Source: Asterias amurensis | Lineage: Eukaryota > Echinodermata > Asteroidea > Forcipulatida > Asteriidae | DNA length: 64,000 nt | Direction of reading: 5' to 3' | Assembly (NCBI RefSeq): GCF_032118995.1 | Contig: NC_092666.1 | Location: forward strand, 9,126,501-9,190,500 | Notes under the pieces: generated by a model | The model's database searches: none | What the model was told of the DNA's origin: nothing | The model's input: only the letters and a program-made list of their open reading frames with translations | In this document: in pieces, positions 15,001-23,084 of the stretch | Layout: every line of letters starts with the position of its first letter | Numbering within the stretch: position 1 is the first letter of the stretch | Position numbers and translations under genes: made by a program

Positions 15001-15086
15001 ATCAGAAGTGCAAGGGTGAGATAGACATGCCGACATGGCGACCAACATCTACATCTATATCTTGACATGTCTGATACCTCCTGCAT
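1..15086 (-). CDS. Multi-Ig/FN3 cell-surface receptor (partial, 3' end beyond left edge)
   Basis: Seventeen coding exons were joined by eye with consistent reading phase. They are, in gene order: 14984-15086, 13837-14115, 12514-12816, 11613-11746, 10479-10736, 9566-9719, 8700-8984, 7774-8043, 6915-7049, 6495-6629, 5695-6006, 4792-5076, 3810-4061, 2591-2977, 905-1120, 562-632 and 1-142. Together they encode about 1240 residues: signal peptide, ten Ig domains, then FN3 domains. Every Ig shows the Cys...Trp...Tyr/Phe-x-Cys core. Most introns are phase 1, the usual pattern for Ig and FN3 modules. The first Ig resembles the DCC/neogenin/protogenin N-terminus and Ig5 resembles Robo, but ten Igs before the first FN3 fits neither, nor canonical Dscam (nine). 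It is probably a type I membrane adhesion or guidance receptor; the membrane anchor lies outside the window. Family class is secure; orthology is open. Confidence 0.9.
1160..1520 (+). mobile_element. LINE 3' end, 5'-truncated (CR1/L2-like)
   Basis: One frame reads LAPNYLSDLLSSYTPGREG...FSLAGPKEWNK then stop. This is the extreme C-terminus typical of reverse-transcriptase proteins of jockey/CR1/L2-group LINEs. It ends with GCGCTATATAAATACC and an ATT microsatellite tail. It lies antisense inside a receptor intron and is dead. Confidence 0.65.
1530..1680. repeat. Dispersed repeat fragment (CCTGGTCATTGCCTTGGTGCC family)
   Basis: Contains ACTTCATGGAGGCAACAGAG and CTGGTCATTGCCTTGGTGCC, shared with 17.40-17.82 kb and 58.56-58.62 kb. 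Class unknown. Confidence 0.5.
1700..1975 (-). mobile_element. tRNA-headed SINE, second family
   Basis: On the minus strand a tRNA-like head (GGTCAAGTGGTTAGACTG as box A, GGGTTTTAATCC as box B) at 1965-1905 is followed by a body containing TTGCCAGCTTGGTGTTTAT and GAGTTTGCCGAGTTCCC. The same body recurs at 11455-11585 and partly at 19725-19780, which defines a family. Confidence 0.6.
2035..2445 (-). mobile_element. tRNA-Ser/Leu-like SINE, full length
   Basis: Minus strand: head GTCATGGCCGAGTGGTTAAG, box B GGGCTCGAATCCC, a body with CACTTGTGTCCCTGAGCAAG and CCTGCGAGGGTAGAGG, and a TTATTATTATT tail at the low-coordinate end. Related copies lie at 3105-3390, 5335-5530 and 5540-5672, all in receptor introns and in the same orientation. 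Confidence 0.7.
3105..3390 (-). mobile_element. tRNA-Ser/Leu-like SINE copy
   Basis: Diverged relative of 2035-2445: GTCATGGCTGAGTGGTTTAG head and the same CCTGCGAGGGTAGAGG body block. Confidence 0.6.
5190..5672 (-). mobile_element. SINE cluster: one copy plus an adjoining second head
   Basis: 5335-5530 repeats the body and head of the 2035-2445 family. 5540-5672 is another head (GTCATGGCGGAGTGGTTAAC) with a short body, arranged in tandem. The GCGGTAACACCATGTGTGTA motif at 5187-5206 belongs to a separate dispersed repeat also seen near 1963, 7118, 9829 and 55265. Confidence 0.55.
6085..6480 (-). mobile_element. SINE related to the Ser/Leu-like family, long body
   Basis: Minus-strand order: head with box B GGGTTTGAGTCTTG, a block with GGGGTTCGCCCCGGTGTTC, then a tail GCGCTATATAAGAACC plus ATT repeats. 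A plus-strand relative is at 11095-11430. Confidence 0.55.
7100..7700. repeat. Composite SINE-rich intron segment
   Basis: Holds the GCGGTAACACCATGTG repeat, then a plus-strand tRNA-like SINE (box A TGGTCTAGTTGG, box B GGGTTTCAATC, 7440-7600) related to those at 45490-45660 and 59955-60290. An opposed SINE head fragment ending near 7700 follows. Confidence 0.5.
8237..8614. mobile_element. Family A MITE (receptor intron)
   Basis: Terminal inverted repeats AGGCAGTGGACACTATTGG / CCGATAGTGTCCACTGCCT, with TTAA on both sides. An inner palindrome (GATTTCGAGACCTCAAG / CTTGAGGTCTCGAAATC) forms the centre. No coding capacity. Confidence 0.8.
9125..9545 (+). mobile_element. LINE 3'-end fragment split by a family C MITE
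   Basis: 9125-9218 resembles the end of a LINE frame (CCCCCACTCAAAATCCATC, CTCTACTGACTCATTC). 9474-9545 continues with TTTGTGCACTTGGAATCGCC and the AGCGCTATATAAAAATT tail plus ATT repeats. The two halves flank 9219-9473. Confidence 0.5.
9219..9473. mobile_element. Family C MITE inserted in the LINE fragment
   Basis: Inverted ends GGTGTTTCGTTTAGCTTCCC and GGGAAGCTAAACGAATGCACC. Related copies at 37078-37331, 39245-39459 and 48757-49001. The interior is GC-richer than its surroundings. Confidence 0.7.
10160..10358. mobile_element. Family A MITE, right half only
   Basis: Starts inside the element (AATTTGAGGTCTCGATACC) and ends AATAGTGTCCACTGCCTTTA. The left terminus is missing. Confidence 0.65.
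10870..11085. repeat. Short tandem repeat, about 17-20 bp unit
   Basis: Degenerate repeats of GTTGTGGAAGTCAGCAA in an intron, ten or more copies with single-base variants. Confidence 0.7.
11095..11430 (+). mobile_element. SINE, plus-strand relative of 6085-6480
   Basis: Begins in the tRNA T-arm region (GTGGGTTCGAATCCCC). It contains GATGGGACGTATAGCCG, GGGGTTCGCCCCGGTGTTCC and GCCATAGCACCTTG, and ends with GCGTTATAAATACGG and ATT repeats. The head is truncated. Confidence 0.6.
11455..11585 (+). mobile_element. SINE body fragment (second family)
   Basis: Inverted match to 1740-1850, sharing TGTTGCCAGCTTG and GGAGTTTGCCAA. No tRNA head. Confidence 0.5.
12034..12414. mobile_element. Family A MITE (receptor intron)
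   Basis: Ends AGACACTGGACACTATTGG / CCAATAGTGTCCACTGCCT, TTAA on both sides, 381 bp. Confidence 0.78.
12855..13240. mobile_element. Diverged family A MITE
   Basis: Recognisable body (GTCAAAGACCAGTATACTCAC, then CCCAAACATATTCATAAG) with degraded ends and a different centre (AATTAGGCTTCAGGCCTGAAG), so an older subfamily. An unrelated block around 13240-13330 (CATTTTGCAAAGGGCACTT) recurs at 6740-6790. Confidence 0.55.
13335..13825. mobile_element. Inverted-repeat element (CCCAATTTCATAGAGCTGC family)
   Basis: Left end GGGCCCAATTTCATAGAGCTGC; right end AGCAGCTTCATGAAATTGGG. Poly-T tracts inside. Similar ends occur at 20425-20700 and 21415-21925. Confidence 0.6.
14335..14370. repeat. Hairpin
   Basis: AACCCTCCTCCCGA, a short loop, TCGGGAGGAGGGTT: a 14-bp perfect inverted repeat in the receptor's first coding intron. 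Confidence 0.8.
14574..14681. mobile_element. Small MITE with GGTGGCGCCAT ends
   Basis: Ends GTATGGTGCCACCACTTTTTC and AAAAGTGGTGGCGCCATAATGG. Related pieces at 16040-16215 and 53945-54075. The rest of this intron (14682-14983) shows nothing recognised. Confidence 0.6.
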
Positions 15087-15090
15087 GGTA
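14984..15090 (-). other. First coding exon of the Ig/FN3 receptor: start codon and signal peptide
   Basis: The exon begins after a CCTACCAG acceptor, so a further 5' UTR exon exists. ATG at 15086 opens a 34-residue leader: a basic, Cys-rich start (MQEVSDMSRYRCRC) followed by a hydrophobic core (VYLTLALLINLLFAG), typical of a signal peptide. A second ATG lies at residue 7; the upstream one was chosen because it is the first in the exon. It ends in a GTAAAT donor, phase 1, joining cleanly to Ig1. Confidence 0.82.
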
Positions 15091-15356
15091 CTGGTAGGGG
15101 AAAAGGAAATAAACATTGTTTACAAAATTTTGTTTAGTCATACTCATGCGTGATTTATAAGTTGCAAACTGACATTTATTACTATTAGGGGGCCTAACTG
15201 TCATTTACAACCACCGCAAAAATGTGTTGATATCGAGTCAAAGTTCTGGCTTGAAAAATGCCAAATCTTATCCTCGACAATGTTTAAAGCCTAGAGGACA
15301 GTCTTATTCTTAAAATATTATTTGCTCGATCATTTTCAAACACTGTGACAACTTAC

Positions 15357-15470
15357 CTTCTTTCATTCAAAAGAAATTCGTTGTTTCTAGGGAAAAGACG
15401 CTGTTTGATGCCGCCATCTTAAATCTGTAAATTGAAGTCTGGTCACTGACCTGCAACATCGAACACTCAC
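15357..15470 (-). other. Probable 5' UTR exon of the Ig/FN3 receptor
   Basis: A strong donor (AAG|GTAAGT) at 15357/15356 faces the acceptor at 15091. The upstream sequence has no in-frame coding continuation, as expected for a non-coding first exon. The right boundary, which is the transcription start, cannot be seen; 15470 is a guess. Confidence 0.45.
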
Positions 15471-15671
15471 CTAAATAGGTTTAGGTAACAGACTAAATCC
15501 TTAAACTAGTCTGGCGCCCTAGACGTTTCAGAAATTCGCCTTTAATGTAACGTGATAATGTGGATACCAGGGTAATCTTAAATTTCCCGTTTTTCTGTTT
15601 TCGAGACACGAGTGCACGCAATCGTATTTTGATTTTTGTTAATTTTTGTAGCTTTAAAAAAGTCAAAGAAA
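15471..15671. promoter_or_regulatory. Shared divergent promoter region of the Ig/FN3 receptor and RBM7
   Basis: The receptor's inferred 5' UTR exon and the RBM7 start codon are only about 0.2-0.3 kb apart and transcribed in opposite directions, so any core promoters must lie here. No TATA box or long CpG-rich block is evident. The assignment rests on geometry alone. Confidence 0.4.
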
Positions 15672-17281
15672 ATGGGTGATGGTTCACGAGATGATCGGAC
15701 TTGTTACATAAGAAATCTGGACGACAAAGTTACGGAGGAAATCCTCTTTGAGTTGTTTCTTCAGGTAAGTGAAAACCATAAAGTTAGAAATAGAACCCGG
15801 GGCCAAATGCACAGTCAGTGCTGTGTGGTTGTCAATGGCATTATTATTTTCTGACCAGCTGCTTTCTTTCCCCTTTTGTGGGTGGGGCATATGGGGATTA
15901 TGTGGATGGGGCATGGAATGAAAGTGTTTTTCTTTGTTTGTGGGCATAATTTTTTGTAGATAGAAATATTGTAGAATCCAGATTAAAAAAAACAGGGATA
16001 GAAAATATGGAAAGGTTTCCGTATCTTTAAGTTTAACTTACTTTTTTACCGCCACTTACTTTTTCACTGATCCTAAATAATATAAAATAAATAAATTATA
16101 ATTTCATAAATGGATGTGATGTCTCATTTGTTTGAGTAAATTAGAACTATATTTTATGTTATAACAAACGAAAAAGTGGTGACAGAATATTTGAATAAGG
16201 ACACTTTTCCAATAAAAAGATCATACTGTCAAATTTTGAAGTCAAAAGTTTTATTTGTTGAACATATTGATTTTTGTATGAAACATAAACCTAGTATGTA
16301 ACTGGGTTGCTGTACTCCTGTTTTCAATTTTCTGTTTTTTCATTAACAAATTTCGAAAAAAGAAGCACAGCAACCCAGTTACTGGGTCTAATATAAACAT
16401 GCATGTTCTCAGATTGTTTATAAATCACGTTTTGTCTGAACCTGAACTGAAGTTCAACTCTTTTCTAAACTCACACCATATTGAATTGATTTAATAATAT
16501 GCAGGCTGGACCTCTCGTTGGCGTAAAGCGACCGAAAGATCAAGATGGCAGTCTACGCCCCTTTGCCTTTGTGGAGTTTGAGCACGACATCTCACCTCCA
16601 TATGCTCGTCAGCTCATGGATGGCACCAAACTTTACGGGCGAAACATTGGCGTACAGTTCCGCAGCGGTAGTAAACACAACCAAAACACACAAGGAAACA
16701 GTCCTGCGTCAACTTCGCCCTTTAACAGCGGAGTACAAAACAACAGGAGTGGAGGAGGACCAGGTCAGGCACCCAATGGCTATCAGCAGAACTATCAAAT
16801 GCCCCCACAAGTTCAGAGAGCCATGTCTGCCCCGCAAGGTTTGCTTGTGAACCCTAACGTTCCCATGGGACTCCCCCATGAAATGCAAAATGCATTCGTG
16901 GTGGGAAATGCTCATTTCTTGGGTGATAGACAACAGCAGCAATTTCATCAAATGCAATTTGGTGGAATGGTAGATGGGCAAGGAGCGAGACAAGTTGCCC
17001 ATGATCACCGAGACTCCGGGTCGCACCACAGGAGGTCGTCCCAAGATCACCAGAGGCGGTCGTATCATTCGCAGGGTTCTGAGGATGAGCGTTCATCATC
17101 GAGATCCAATCGCCAAGACGACTATCATCATCGACACGGCAGTAGTGGTCGCCAGGATCCTCGTGATGACTGGAGACAACATAGCGGCAGCGATGAGAGA
17201 CGACACGGAGGCTACATGCAAAGACATCAATCACATCAGCATAATCGTTCCGCTAGACGAGAACATCCATATCGGAGATAA
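15672..17281 (+). CDS. RBM7: RNA-binding protein 7 (NEXT complex RRM subunit)
   Basis: Two exons, 15672-15764 and 16505-17281, joined in phase 0 across a GTAAGT...ATGCAG intron, give 289 residues (human RBM7 is 266). A single N-terminal RRM holds RNP2 (CYIRNL, 11-16) and RNP1 (RPFAFVEF, 49-56), followed by the RBM7/RBM11 signature GTKLYGR...VQFRSGS. The intron falls right after ELFLQ. The C-terminal half is low complexity: Gln/Asn/Met-rich, then Ser/His/Arg-rich and ending HPYRR. In the family, RBM7 binds uridine-rich RNA and bridges to ZCCHC8 and MTR4 in the nuclear exosome targeting complex. It lies head to head with the Ig/FN3 receptor. RBM11 is a vertebrate paralogue, so one RBM7-type gene is expected here. 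Confidence 0.93.
16040..16390. repeat. RBM7 intron: degraded MITE and an adjoining hairpin
   Basis: 16040-16215 is a decayed relative of the GGTGGCGCCAT MITE. 16298-16383 holds an inverted repeat (TAACTGGGTTGCTGT / ACAGCAACCCAGTTA) around an A/T-rich loop. The rest of the 740-bp intron shows nothing else. Confidence 0.55.
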
Positions 17282-17329
17282 AAAAAGACGGACTCCTTAA
17301 AAGCAGCAAAAGATTTTACTATTAATAGC

Positions 17330-17930
17330 CCCCTCCCAAGGCCACCATAACAGCTGCCTAATATCATCAATGGTGCATTTATCCCGGCTGTAATCCCGCC
17401 CTGATACTTCATGTAGGCAACGAAGGTGATTGCCCCCTGGTCATTGCGAAAATGCATGTAGGCTGCTTGCAGACCTGATGCTTCACGGAGTGAACAAAGC
17501 GATTGCCTACATGCCCCCTGGTCATTGCCTTGGTGCCCTACTGCCCTGGAAATGCTTCAACAAACGTTTACAGTTTCATCATAGGATGCCCTTTGCCTTG
17601 ACCAAAGAGAAAATTCCTTGGTGTACTTGCACTTTGAAAAAAAAAGCGTACAAGGCCGGCATGGTGCACCGAGGCATTTTCTCCTTGGTAAAGGGGAAGG
17701 GCACCATATGAAGAAACTGTAAATTTCTACATTGAGCATTTCAAGGGCACCAAGGCAATGACCAGGAGCTTGGAGGCAATGGCCTTTGTTGCCTCCGTGA
17801 CGTATCTGGCCCTGCAGCTGCCTATCTTCAGTGGGTACGTTTTTTGCGGCTGTTGTCAATAACTGTTTTCGGTCATGGGCCAATGGCAAATTTAACTGGA
17901 AATGGTTATTGGTTACCACCCCCAAAATGC
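17330..17930. repeat. Palindromic dispersed repeat downstream of RBM7
   Basis: Arms CCTGGTCATTGCCTTGGTGC (from about 17517) and GGGCACCAAGGCAATGACCAGG (17743-17764) are inverted, with further paired blocks (GCCTTGACCAAAGAGAAAAT / ATTTTCTCCTTGGTAAAGG) around a short centre near 17650. RBM7's 3' UTR probably enters this region, but no poly(A) site can be fixed. 17930-18330 shows nothing recognised. Confidence 0.6.
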
Positions 17931-18338
17931 ACCCAGTGTTGTAATAGACATTAAAGAAAATTCATTGACCTTTAACCGTTTGAGTGTTGTATTAAAAAAA
18001 TGTAAAAAAAAAGGGAAACAATTTTTTCTTCCAACAGAAATGAGGGATTCAAGTGAGAAACCAAAATATCTTCTGAAATATAACTTTGGAAGACACACAT
18101 CTTTTTAAAACACCTTTTAGGTTTGAGTTTAGAAGCCTATTAATTTTTATTGTTAAACCGCTCTAAACTTCTAAAGTCATTGCCCCAAAACTTGCTGAAA
18201 GCTATGAAGTTCTCTAATCTCATATTTGTTTCCCAAGGACAACTGTTGATTTTATTTTATATTTTCCTGCTTTCTGTCAAATTTGTTATAATTAGTTATT
18301 CAATGTATGTCATAAGTGAACCCTGCTTCTCAATTTAA

Positions 18339-18718
18339 AGGCAGTGGACACTATTGGTAACTACTCAAAATAATTATACGCATAAAACCTTTCTTGGTGA
18401 CGAGTAATGTGGAGAGGTTGATAGTATACAACATTGTGAGAAACGGCTCCCTCTGAAGTGCCATAGTTTTCGAGAAAGAAGTAATTTTCCACGAATTTGA
18501 TTTCGAGACCTCGGACTTAGAACTTGAGGTCCCGAAATCAACCATCTAATCGAACACAACTTCGTGTGACTAGGGTGTTTTTTTTCTTTCATTATTGTAT
18601 CGCAAGTTCGATGACCGATTGATCTCAAATTTTCACAGGTTTGTTATTTTATCCATATGTTGAGATACACCAACTGTGGAGGCTAGTCTTTGACAATTAC
18701 CAATAGTGTACACTGCCT
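18339..18718. mobile_element. Family A MITE
   Basis: 380 bp, AGGCAGTGGACACTATTGG to CCAATAGTGTACACTGCCT, with TTAA at both edges. Confidence 0.8.
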
Positions 18719-19120
18719 TTAACTCTTTTTACATTAACTTGGTACATTTTTGAAAGAAAAAATAAAGTTTGGTAATTCAATTCAGTAACCGTTGACCTCA
18801 TAGAGTCGTTTTTATTAAATTTGTGTAATGTTTGTTTGACACATGTGCAAAGTGGTTCGATTACATTGCGGTTCGATCACTTAGTATACCTGCTATTTCC
18901 AAAAGACAAGACCAACAAATTAATTGTGGCTTATGTGAAAAAAATACACTTTGTTAATAAAGATAAATAAAGGGAAACTAAAAAGAAACAAACTGTTGCT
19001 AAAGAGGCTCTGTAGACCTATTATTTGGTTTTGAATCTGAAAATTAATGCCAAATACTTTATGGTAAGAAGTACATCAGCTTTAGATAGTATGATGCATT
19101 TGAGAATCATTTCACTTTAA

Positions 19121-19465
19121 AGCCATTGGACACTTTCGGTAAACAGTATTGTCCAAGGCCCACACTTAATGTATCACAACTTCTATATAAAATAACAAGC
19201 CGGTGAAAAGTCGGTAGAAAATAACGAGAAAACCCACCCTTGTATCCGCACGTTTCGCCATGTCATGACATGTGTTTACTATAAATCCGTAATTCTCGAC
19301 ATCGAGAATTGATATTGTTTTAATGTTTTCTCAAAAAGTGAAGCAGTTCATGGATTAATATTTCAAGAGAAGTCTTTCACCATTACCTTCTGTAAACCCT
19401 GTAAGTTATTTGTAAATCTGTGAACTTTTTATTTTGTTTCTGTACCGAAAGTGTCCAATGCGATT
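19121..19465. mobile_element. Family B MITE
   Basis: Left end TTAA-AGCCATTGGACACTTTCGG; right end CCGAAAGTGTCCAATGCG; central palindrome AATTCTCGACATCGAGAATT. Related copies at 26035-26225, 36045-36105 and 55819-56160. Confidence 0.75.
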
Positions 19466-19644
19466 ATGGACACGATTGTCTATTATTAATATTACTGTTT
19501 ATCTGCCGAGAAAAAAAAAGAATATATAAAGCGTTACTGCAGTAATTCTTCTCAGATTGTTTATTCCTACAAATAAAAATAAAGTATAAGGATTATAGAC
19601 TACTCTTCCTACATGGGCATAAAATTATTATTATCTCCCGAGTT

Positions 19645-19647
19645 TCG

Positions 19648-19678
<31 letters not shown>

Positions 19679-20095
19679 CGCGACCACTGTTGGCTGCTTG
19701 GTGTTTTCCCTCGTGCGGAGTTAGCCGAGTTCCCTTGACGGGAAGATCACATAAACAAGCAAGCAAACAAACAAGGAGCAGGGTACTCGCTTGCTCTTGG
19801 GTTCCCGCTCTTGGCGCATGAAGTGGTCGACATTGATGGCTCTTATAAAACATGAATGGATTGTTGAGCTAGGTTTAGTTACTACGGTGGACACTATTGG
19901 TATTTTGTCAAAGACCAGTCTTCCCACTTGGTGTATCTCAACATAAGAGCAGTGTCTTATTATACCAACTAGACTACCGAGGTTGCCCGGTAGCTAGAGA
20001 CACTGTTCGAATCCTATGTTTTGGCAGTGAGTACCGCAACGATAGTTTATTCCATTATCTACAATGTTTTGTGAGGTTGTGAAAGTCAAGGCGTA
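19645..20095. repeat. Fragmented repeats: poly(A), SINE pieces and a family A scrap
   Basis: A run of about 28 A (19650-19678), a SINE body piece (GCCGAGTTCCCTTGACGGGAAG), 60 bp of family A (from 19885) and an inverted SINE head matching 45395-45520 (TAGACTACCGAGGTTGCCCGG). Mutually truncated, so an old insertion hot spot. Confidence 0.5.
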
Positions 20096-20334
20096 ATCGA
20101 ATTGCTGTCTCCTCTATTTGATGAGTTTAAAGATATCCAGAACAACGAAAGCCCACGGATCGTAGTAAAAAATAGTTTGTCACGGGTATATTTTTGCTGT
20201 TTTTATTTATTTTGGGTACCACAAATCCTATTGTGATTTGAATACGTGCCGGCTTGAAAGACTTTTATACATTATCAGGCGTGGAGGGTGGCCGTGGCTT
20301 TCATTGTTCTGCTACTCCGTGCCTCGGTGGATCC

Positions 20335-20960
20335 AAACCGGATCAAACCAGATGAAACCAGATGAAACCAGATGCATCTGGATGCAAGGATGAACCGGAT
20401 TCCTTCTTCCACAATCTGCAGGGCCCAATTTCAAAGAGCTGCTGAGCAGCCGATTTTTTTACTGTACGATTTACATTTCATATCGCTGCTAAAAACCGTA
20501 AGCACACAAAGAAACGGCATGCTAACCTTCCGGTGCTTACTGCATGAAAATGAATGACGTCACAATGCGAATCCATGGTGAACGTGCAATATTGCTGCTA
20601 ACCTGTGAAAATTATGCTTGCACGTTAGCAATTAATGTTGTGCTACACGCGTACACGTAAAATGTGCATACCGTTAGCAGCGCCATGAAATTGGCAGGTC
20701 CAACAATCAGCAGATGGTTCTACGCCATGACATCTGACGTCGCACTTAGAGGCTCGTGAACTATACGCCATAAATCTGCCTTGAACAAATCCCCTTACAA
20801 AAACACCTTTCCTCACATTAGATTCCTTTGGAATTTCACAGTTAAATCACATAAAATGTTTTCATATAAAACAATATATTACACACACATGACATAATAC
20901 AGTGCACATGCACATCGCATACAGACGACCGAAATGCAGTTGACTAACTTCACCTCGGAC
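20335..20960. repeat. Inverted-repeat element and fragment of the 38.5-41.8 kb foldback family
   Basis: 20335-20385 has GATGAAACCA short repeats. 20425-20698 carries GGGCCCAATTTCAAAGAGCTGC ends. 20715-20960 matches parts of the foldback at 38.5-41.8 kb (CATCTGACGTCGCACTTAGAGG, and GGACCAATCAAAACACGG near 20957). Confidence 0.5.
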
Positions 20961-20999
20961 CAATCAAAACACGGAGATGAAAAGTCATTACGCCACTAC

Positions 21000-21320
21000 A
21001 CGTTTATGCTACTCTCACACTGTGGAGAATATGCTACCGAAAGTGCTTACGAACGGATTATTTAACAACCGCTCAAACTTCGCAACATTCGCCGTGTCTT
21101 CGTAAGCGTTGCCCACAAACTCGGTACTTTCACAAGTCATTCTACACCTCCTTACGAAGATCGGTCACTTTATGCTGTTCCCACACGGCGAATTTTGCGA
21201 ATAATGCAACGGACTCAAACTTCGCAACATTCGCCGTGTCTTCGTAAGCGTTGGTAACAAATTCGGAACGTTCACAAATTATTCCCCACCTCCTTACGAA
21301 GATCTGTCAATTTAGAAACC
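21000..21320 (+). repeat. Two-copy tandem repeat, about 136-bp period
   Basis: ACTCAAACTTCGCAACATTCGC and TTCGTAAGCGTTG recur about 136 bp apart, with CACCTCCTTACGAAGATC after each. Confidence 0.7.
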
Positions 21321-21414
21321 GGTTTCTAAATTTCAGCCAATGTTGCGGAGACAGCCATTCGCCATCGATTTTCATAAGCATTGGTTAGCCATTGGTTCTG
21401 TCGGTGTACAGATC

Positions 21415-21925
21415 TGGGCCCAACTTCAAAGCGCTGCTTAGTGGTAAGCAAGTTTTCGTGCTTACTGTAGCCGAAAAATTGCTAACTATAGTTCACAGCA
21501 TAGAGTAAGGACAGAGAAATGATCAGGCGGTCGTACTGCGCTATCACCATGGAATTGCATTGTGACGTCGTTTATTTTCGTGCAGCAAGCACCGGTAGGT
21601 TAGCATGCCTTTTCGCGTGCTTACGGTTAGCAGCGCTATGAAATGGAAATTGCACAGTACGCACAAAATTGACCGCTAAGCAGCGCTATCATAGAGCTGC
21701 TAAGCACAAACATTTGCTTAGCATGACATTTTTTTGCCTTTGATAAAAACAGGATTACCAACCAAATTTCCACGAGATTTCAGGATAAGCAAACAACACC
21801 TGTATGATAGTATAACAAGCACTATGCACAAATTAGAAGTTGGTTTTGTAATCGTGTTTTATCAAGGAAGAAATTTCATGCTAAGCAAATTTGTGTGCTT
21901 ACATGCTTTATGAAATTGGGCCCAA
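21415..21925. mobile_element. Inverted-repeat element (GCTGCTTAG/AAGCAAATTT family)
   Basis: Begins GGGCCCAACTTCAAAGCGCTGC and ends GCTTTATGAAATTGGGCCC. Several internal TTGCTTAGCATG / CATGCTAAGCAAA pairs suggest two fused copies. Confidence 0.55.
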
Positions 21926-22010
21926 CTGGACATACGCTCGAGGCTGGTAACTGACGTAAATCGGGCCCAACTGGACATACGCTCGAGGCTGGTAACTGAC
22001 GTAAATCAAA
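21916..22010 (+). repeat. Perfect two-copy tandem duplication, about 45 bp
   Basis: The block starting GGGCCCAACTGGACATACG and ending GACGTAAATC occurs twice back to back with no visible difference, so it is a recent event. Confidence 0.85.
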
Positions 22011-22099
22011 GTGTGACGTCACTATCAGTGACTCAAAATGAACTCGAAATAGAAGCTTCTGGTTGTCTTTTTTTCTTCACATATTAACATTTTCATTCA

Positions 22100-22525
22100 T
22101 GTATTCTGGTTGGTTAATGGATATTGTGTTCAGTGTGACCATGTGGAGAGTTGAATTGAATTTATTCAAGAACAAAAAGGCAATCAAATCCTTTCGCTAT
22201 ATTTATTTTTCTTTAACAATTGGCGAGTGATGCTTTCACTCTCCAGTGCTCTGCAACTAAAAGTCTTCTTTTACTATAGTCACCACTGAGCAAAACGACA
22301 ATTTACTTGTATGCTGGTTGGTTAATGGATATTGTGTTCAGTGTGACCATGTGGAGAGTTGAATTGAATTTATTCAAGAACAAAAAGGCAATCAAATTCT
22401 TTCGCTATATTTATTTTTCTTTAACAATCAGCTAGTGATGTTTTCACTCTCCAGTGCTCTGTAACTAAAAGTCTTCTCTTAATATTGCCATCACCAAACA
22501 AAACGACAATTTACTTGTATTATTG
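22100..22525 (+). repeat. Two-copy tandem duplication, about 208 bp
   Basis: The segment from GGTTGGTTAATGGATATTG to ACGACAATTTACTTGTA occurs twice, with a few substitutions between copies. Confidence 0.85.
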
Positions 22526-22742
22526 ATATAATTTAACAATTACACAGTATTTTTTTTCCCCTTTACAATAAACAGAAACCTTTTGTTAATACAAAGCTGT
22601 ACGTTCCCCTATAACTCTGAACAGTGTGGGTCCATGAATAAACTAAACATTGCTACAGAAAAGTGATGTGTCTGTGTGCAGAACTTGGCCTGCCAGAATA
22701 CTCAAAAGTATGTACAGGGGGGTGGGGGGTCACGTAGACAGT

Positions 22743-23075
22743 GGCAGTGGACACTATTGGTAATTCCTCAAAATAATTATTAGCATAAAAACCTTACTTG
22801 GTAACGAGTAATGGGGAGAGGTTGATGGTATAAAACATTGTGAGAAACGGCACCCTCTGAACGGGTTGTCCCTCGTATGGCTCTTCAAAACGAGTGCAAC
22901 AACGTTATTTCACTCTTTTAGAGGGGTGTTATACTTCAGGACAAATAGATGCACACTTCAATGGTCTTCCACTCTTTAAACAGAGTGGAAGACCACTCGA
23001 AAAAAGAATAGTCCTTCATATCACTCTTCAAAGAGTACTTGTTCACTCTTTTACATTGAGAGGGTACACCACTCC
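22743..23075. mobile_element. Truncated family A MITE joined to a family E palindrome
   Basis: 22743-22863 is the left part of family A, cut at CACCCTCTGAA. 22865-23075 is family E: GGCTCTTCAAAACGAGTG... with the inverted pair GGTCTTCCACTCT / AGAGTGGAAGACC in the middle. Related element at 44745-44985. Confidence 0.6.
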
Positions 23076-23084
23076 TGTATATTG

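Noticed and set aside
16545-17300. Alternative and antisense frames of 100-126 codons over RBM7 exon 2
   Set aside because: They overlap the well-supported RBM7 frame and reflect its repetitive Arg/His/Ser codons.
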